Origin: Marisa cornuarietis
Lineage: Eukaryota; Mollusca; Gastropoda; Architaenioglossa; Ampullariidae
DNA length: 64,000 nt
Direction: 5' to 3'
Assembly (NCBI GenBank): GCA_004794655.1
Contig: SMMW01000008.1
Coordinates: 124,001 to 188,000 of the forward strand
A program made the position numbers and the translations under genes. The notes below the pieces were generated by a model. It was not told the DNA's origin. It searched no databases and saw only the letters and a program-made list of their open reading frames with translations. Every line of letters begins with the position of its first letter. The stretch's first letter is position 1. Positions 60,165-64,000 of this stretch are shown in pieces.

Positions 60165-62000
60165 CTCACACAAGTATAAAATACACATTCCTAAACACAA
60201 GTGTATACATACCACACCTCTCTATAATACGCATTCATAAACACAAGTGTATACATACTTCACATCTATACTATACACATTATAGATACAAGTATATATA
60301 TACCTCACATCTATACAATACGCATTCATAAACACAAGTGTATACAAACTTCACATCTATACAATACACATTATCAATACAAGTATATATATACCTCACA
60401 TCTATACTATACACATTCATAAACACAAGTGTGTACATACCTCACATCTATACTATACACATTCATAAACACAAGTGTATACATACCTCACATCTATACT
60501 ATACACATTCATAAACACAAGTGTATACACACTCTACATCTATACTATACACATTCATAAACACAAGTGTGTACATACCTCACATCTATACTATACACAT
60601 TCCTAAACACAAGTGTATACATACCTCACATCTATACAATACACATTCATAAACACAAGTGTGTACATACCTCACATCTATACTATACACTTCCATAAAT
60701 TCAAGTGTATATATACCAAACATCTATACAATACACATCCATAAACACAAGTGTATACATACCTCACATCTATACAATACACATTCCTAAACACAAGTGT
60801 ACACATACCTCACATCTATACAATACACATTCATAAACACAAGTGTATACATACCTCAGATCTATACTATACACATTCCTAAACACAAGGGTATACATAC
60901 CTCACATATATACTATACACATTCATAAACACAAGTGTGCATATACCTCACATCTATACTATGCACATTCCTAAACACAAGTGTACATATACCTCACATC
61001 TACACTATACACATTCATAAACACAAGTGTACATATACCTCACATCTATACTATACACATTCCTAAATACAAGTGTATACAAACCTCACATCTATACAAT
61101 ACACATTCATAAACACAAGTGTGTACATACCTTACATCTATACTATACACATTCATAAACACAAGTGTACATATACCTCACATCTATACTATACACATTC
61201 ATAAACACAAGTGTATACATACCTCACATCTATACAATACACATTCATAAACACAAGTGTGTACATACCTCACATCTATACTATACACATTCATAAACAC
61301 AAGTGCATACATACCTCACATCTATACAATACACATTCATAAACACAAGTGTATACATACCTCACATCTATACAATACACATTCCTAAACACAAGTGTAT
61401 ACATACCTCACATCTATACAATACACATTCATAAACACAAGTGCATACATACCTCACATCTATACTATACACATTCATAAACACAAGTGTATACATACCT
61501 CACATCTATACTATACACATTCATAAACACAAGTGTATACACACTCTACATCTATACTATACACATTCATAAACACAAGTGTATACACACTCTACATCTA
61601 TACTATACACATTCATAAACACAAGTGTATACATACCTCACATCTATACTATACACATTCATAAACACAAGTGTATACATACCTCACATCTATACTATAC
61701 ACATTCATAAACACAAGTGTATACACACTCTACATCTATACTATACACATTCATAAACACAAGTGTATACACACTCTACATCTATACTATACACATTCAT
61801 AAACACAAGTGTATACATACCTCACATCTATACTATACACATTCATAAACACAAGTGTATACATACCTCACATCTATACTATACACATTCATAAACACAA
61901 GTGTACATATACCTCACATCTATACAATACACATTCCTAAACACAAGTGTATACATATATCACATCTATACTATACACATTCATAAACACAAGTGTACGC
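60165..62000. repeat. 46-bp minisatellite, about 40 units
   Basis: The consensus unit contains CATTCATAAACACAAGTGTA and TACATACCTCACATCTATAC. The 46-bp period was checked directly (61321 to 61367; 61541 to 61587). Units vary at a few sites (TTCAT/TTCCT, TATACAAT/TATACTAT, ATACCTCACATC/ACACTCTACATC). From about 61500 to 61860 the variants alternate in a four-unit, 184-bp higher-order period. Confidence 0.97.
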
Positions 62001-64000
62001 ACACCCCTCAACGGAACTACATGTATTACAATGCAAACTGTTAGCAACATCACCATCAACACCGCAAGGTACCACTACTCTAGGCTCCCCCGTAATCACT
62101 CTACTGCTGTTCTTGCTGCTTTTTCTCAGCAGCGTTTATTAAGAGTCAGGCTTTTTGCGCAGGTGTTTTACAAACTGTCCAGGGTTGTCGAATGTACAGT
62201 TGCCCAACGAAAGCTCGATAAGTCATGTTGTACAAAGTACCTGCACTTTGACTGTCAAAACGCTTGTGTTAGCGCGTGTGGAGAGCTGCAGGATTTTAGA
62301 AGTTAATATTTTTATGAACGACATGAACAGCTTGTCCGAATGTTTATTGTACCTAAGAGAGTTTAATTATAGACACGAGTTAATGTTTAGCAAACAGTCA
62401 CATTGTCAGGTATCATTGTTATCGATTGTATCGTCATTAAGCTTAAATTTTATAAGGATTAATGTGGAAGAACGAAAGAGCGTGAATGACGTCAGTTGTT
62501 CGAAAGACGTGTTTGAGTGATGTAAAAAAAATGAAGGAAATGACGTGAGAAGAGAGCGCGAGCGAGCAGTTAGTAGTCAGGTAGGAGAAGAGAGAGGTTT
62601 AGGACGGAAAGACAAGTAGAGTAGGAATTGTAAGAAGAATTTGTTGAGTAGGGCGTTTAGGAGTATAGAGATCGATTAGGTGAGTAGGTATTCTTGTAGA
62701 TATTCAGACAGGCAGGACTCAAAGGTTAGGGATTTTATTATTTTAAAGTAATCTGGATGTAGGAATCGTTTTTTAACTGACTTTTCATTTGTGTATTTTT
62801 CTTGTTTTCGTCTTTTATTCATACTTAGTAAAGCAGAGAGATTCGTTAGGCAAATCATTCTTTTATTTTAATTTGTGTGAAAGAACACGTATTTGTCAGG
62901 CTCCGTGTATGTGTTGAAAGGACTGAGTGACTGATACACTGCGCGGTGGTCGTGACACACATCTACCAGAGATTTTACATTATTACGAACGAAGTGTTTG
63001 CTGAGGTAAGACAACAAATTTTGATTTCATGAACTTCATAAATAGGATAAACTGTCTGTGCACGCGCTCCCTCATCATATATGTTTATATAGATATATAC
63101 TCATAATACATAAGCTCATGTTTTCATGTCCTGCAACCCACATCAGAGTATTTTCAGTTTCTGTACGCTGAATGATATTTTTTAGAAGAAAGTTTAATAG
63201 CGATAGTTATACGCTTGTAGATATTTTGCAACAATCGGCGACTATAACCCAGGGGTAAGTGACTCGTATCTAGAACTAGTAAAGATTAAGTAGGGTGAAG
63301 GAGGTCCTGTACAGAGCAGGAGCATGGACATGGAGAGGTCGTGCAGACATCTGTAGATGACTTGTCGGTTTTGCAGTAACAGTTGTTCACTGCTGTGTCT
63401 GTCTCCACCGCTGACAGAGCACACCTTCCACCTGCCTTCCTGACCTCATGTCCTGGAACCTTACCAATCCTCGATTGTAGCCCTGACAGGCTCATGCCTT
63501 TTCTTAATTTTTACTTGGTGGTCTATGTGTTTGTCTAGAAAACAAGGAATGGAGAAAAAAAGAAAAGAACAAAGAAGAAGCAAAGGAGAGAGAAATGAAA
63601 GAAGAAAGAAAGAGAGAAGGAGTGAGAAGAGTGACAAAGAAAGTAAAAGAAAGAAGGAGGTAGCTGAAGTTTTCAGTGTAACTTTACATTTCTGTGTAGT
63701 TTTGCCGACCTTAACGTTTTAAGTATTTTGTTACCACGTACTCTCCAAGTCTCTCACGTGATAACTTATTTAAAAAAAATTAATATTAAACTGCCACACC
63801 ACACAGAATAAACTGAGTTGTCAATAATTAGAACTCAGCACAGCATTTTATTACATTACGTGTTGGCTTTCTTTGTTGGTGGGGGTGGGGGAAAGAAGGT
63901 TGACATGTCATTTTACAAATATCATCAGTGAGAGTTGAAGGGAGACCACCTCTAAGTGAAATCAGCCACATTACATTAAATTATCTCACCTTATTACAAG
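62001..64000. other. Flank of the minisatellite; no gene recognised
   Basis: 62520-62700 is GA-rich and 63540-63662 is almost pure purine on the + strand. No conserved protein frame or complete LTR pair is visible. Confidence 0.45.
63540..63662 (+). repeat. Polypurine (GA-rich) tract
   Basis: About 120 bases composed almost entirely of A and G, with few interruptions. Confidence 0.9.

Noticed and set aside
59935..60331. His-Thr and Cys-Val repeat ORFs
   Set aside because: Translations of the CA microsatellite.
62040..62965. Solo LTR of a Gypsy-type element
   Set aside because: The GA-rich stretch and a GTGACACACA-like end recall an LTR, but no TSD, second LTR or primer-binding site could be matched.
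1..64000. CRISPR array, operon or bacterial defence system
   Set aside because: The window is clearly eukaryotic (introns, LINEs, SINEs). The only regular repeat array is the 46-bp minisatellite, which lacks spacers.

Overview
This is a eukaryotic, intron-rich, AT-leaning window dominated by decayed transposable elements. The host genes (an EAR/EPTP-repeat protein, mitochondrial COX18, an ankyrin-repeat protein) and the element mix (2A-bearing LINE, THAP transposase, MADF/Harbinger, Gmr1-like Gypsy, tRNA-derived SINEs) suggest a lophotrochozoan animal, most likely a gastropod mollusc. That assignment is an inference from protein and repeat style; no species marker is visible.

Three host genes can be supported. 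(1) Bases 1-3168, + strand: the 3' end of a gene whose last five exons encode EAR beta-propeller repeats (LGI/TSPEAR type). (2) 43455 down to 35574, - strand: a complete six-exon COX18 gene in which every junction keeps frame, giving 369 aa. (3) About 58615 down to 49769, - strand: an ankyrin-repeat gene of at least five exons with a long Ser/Pro-rich linker and a basic C-terminus.

Bases 6.8-33.3 kb are a transposon graveyard. In order: LINE RT scraps; a DDE-like fragment; a THAP-domain transposase with intact splice sites; a Cys-rich element protein and a Mutator-like fragment; a Gypsy relic with PR followed directly by IN; an integrase-like gene split by a small LINE with a 16-bp target duplication; a Tigger element; a structurally full-length LINE (16542-21321, 12-bp TSD) whose ORF1 begins with a 2A ribosome-skipping motif; piggyBac and MADF relics; and an 8.2-kb Harbinger-like element (23687-31855) with matching TIRs. 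The Harbinger element carries a SAP-like ORF, a MADF gene and an opposing transposase whose exons interleave, and it hosts at least three later insertions. A piggyBac-like N-terminus and another LINE endonuclease follow.

Bases 33.3-64 kb are mostly introns and intergenic DNA with SINEs, LINE ends, microsatellites and, at 60.16-62.0 kb, a 46-bp minisatellite with a higher-order 184-bp pattern. Several coding relics (piggyBac, MADF exon 1, most COX18 exons, Harbinger and THAP exons) are not visible as long ORFs and were found by reading frames across splice sites and frameshifts.
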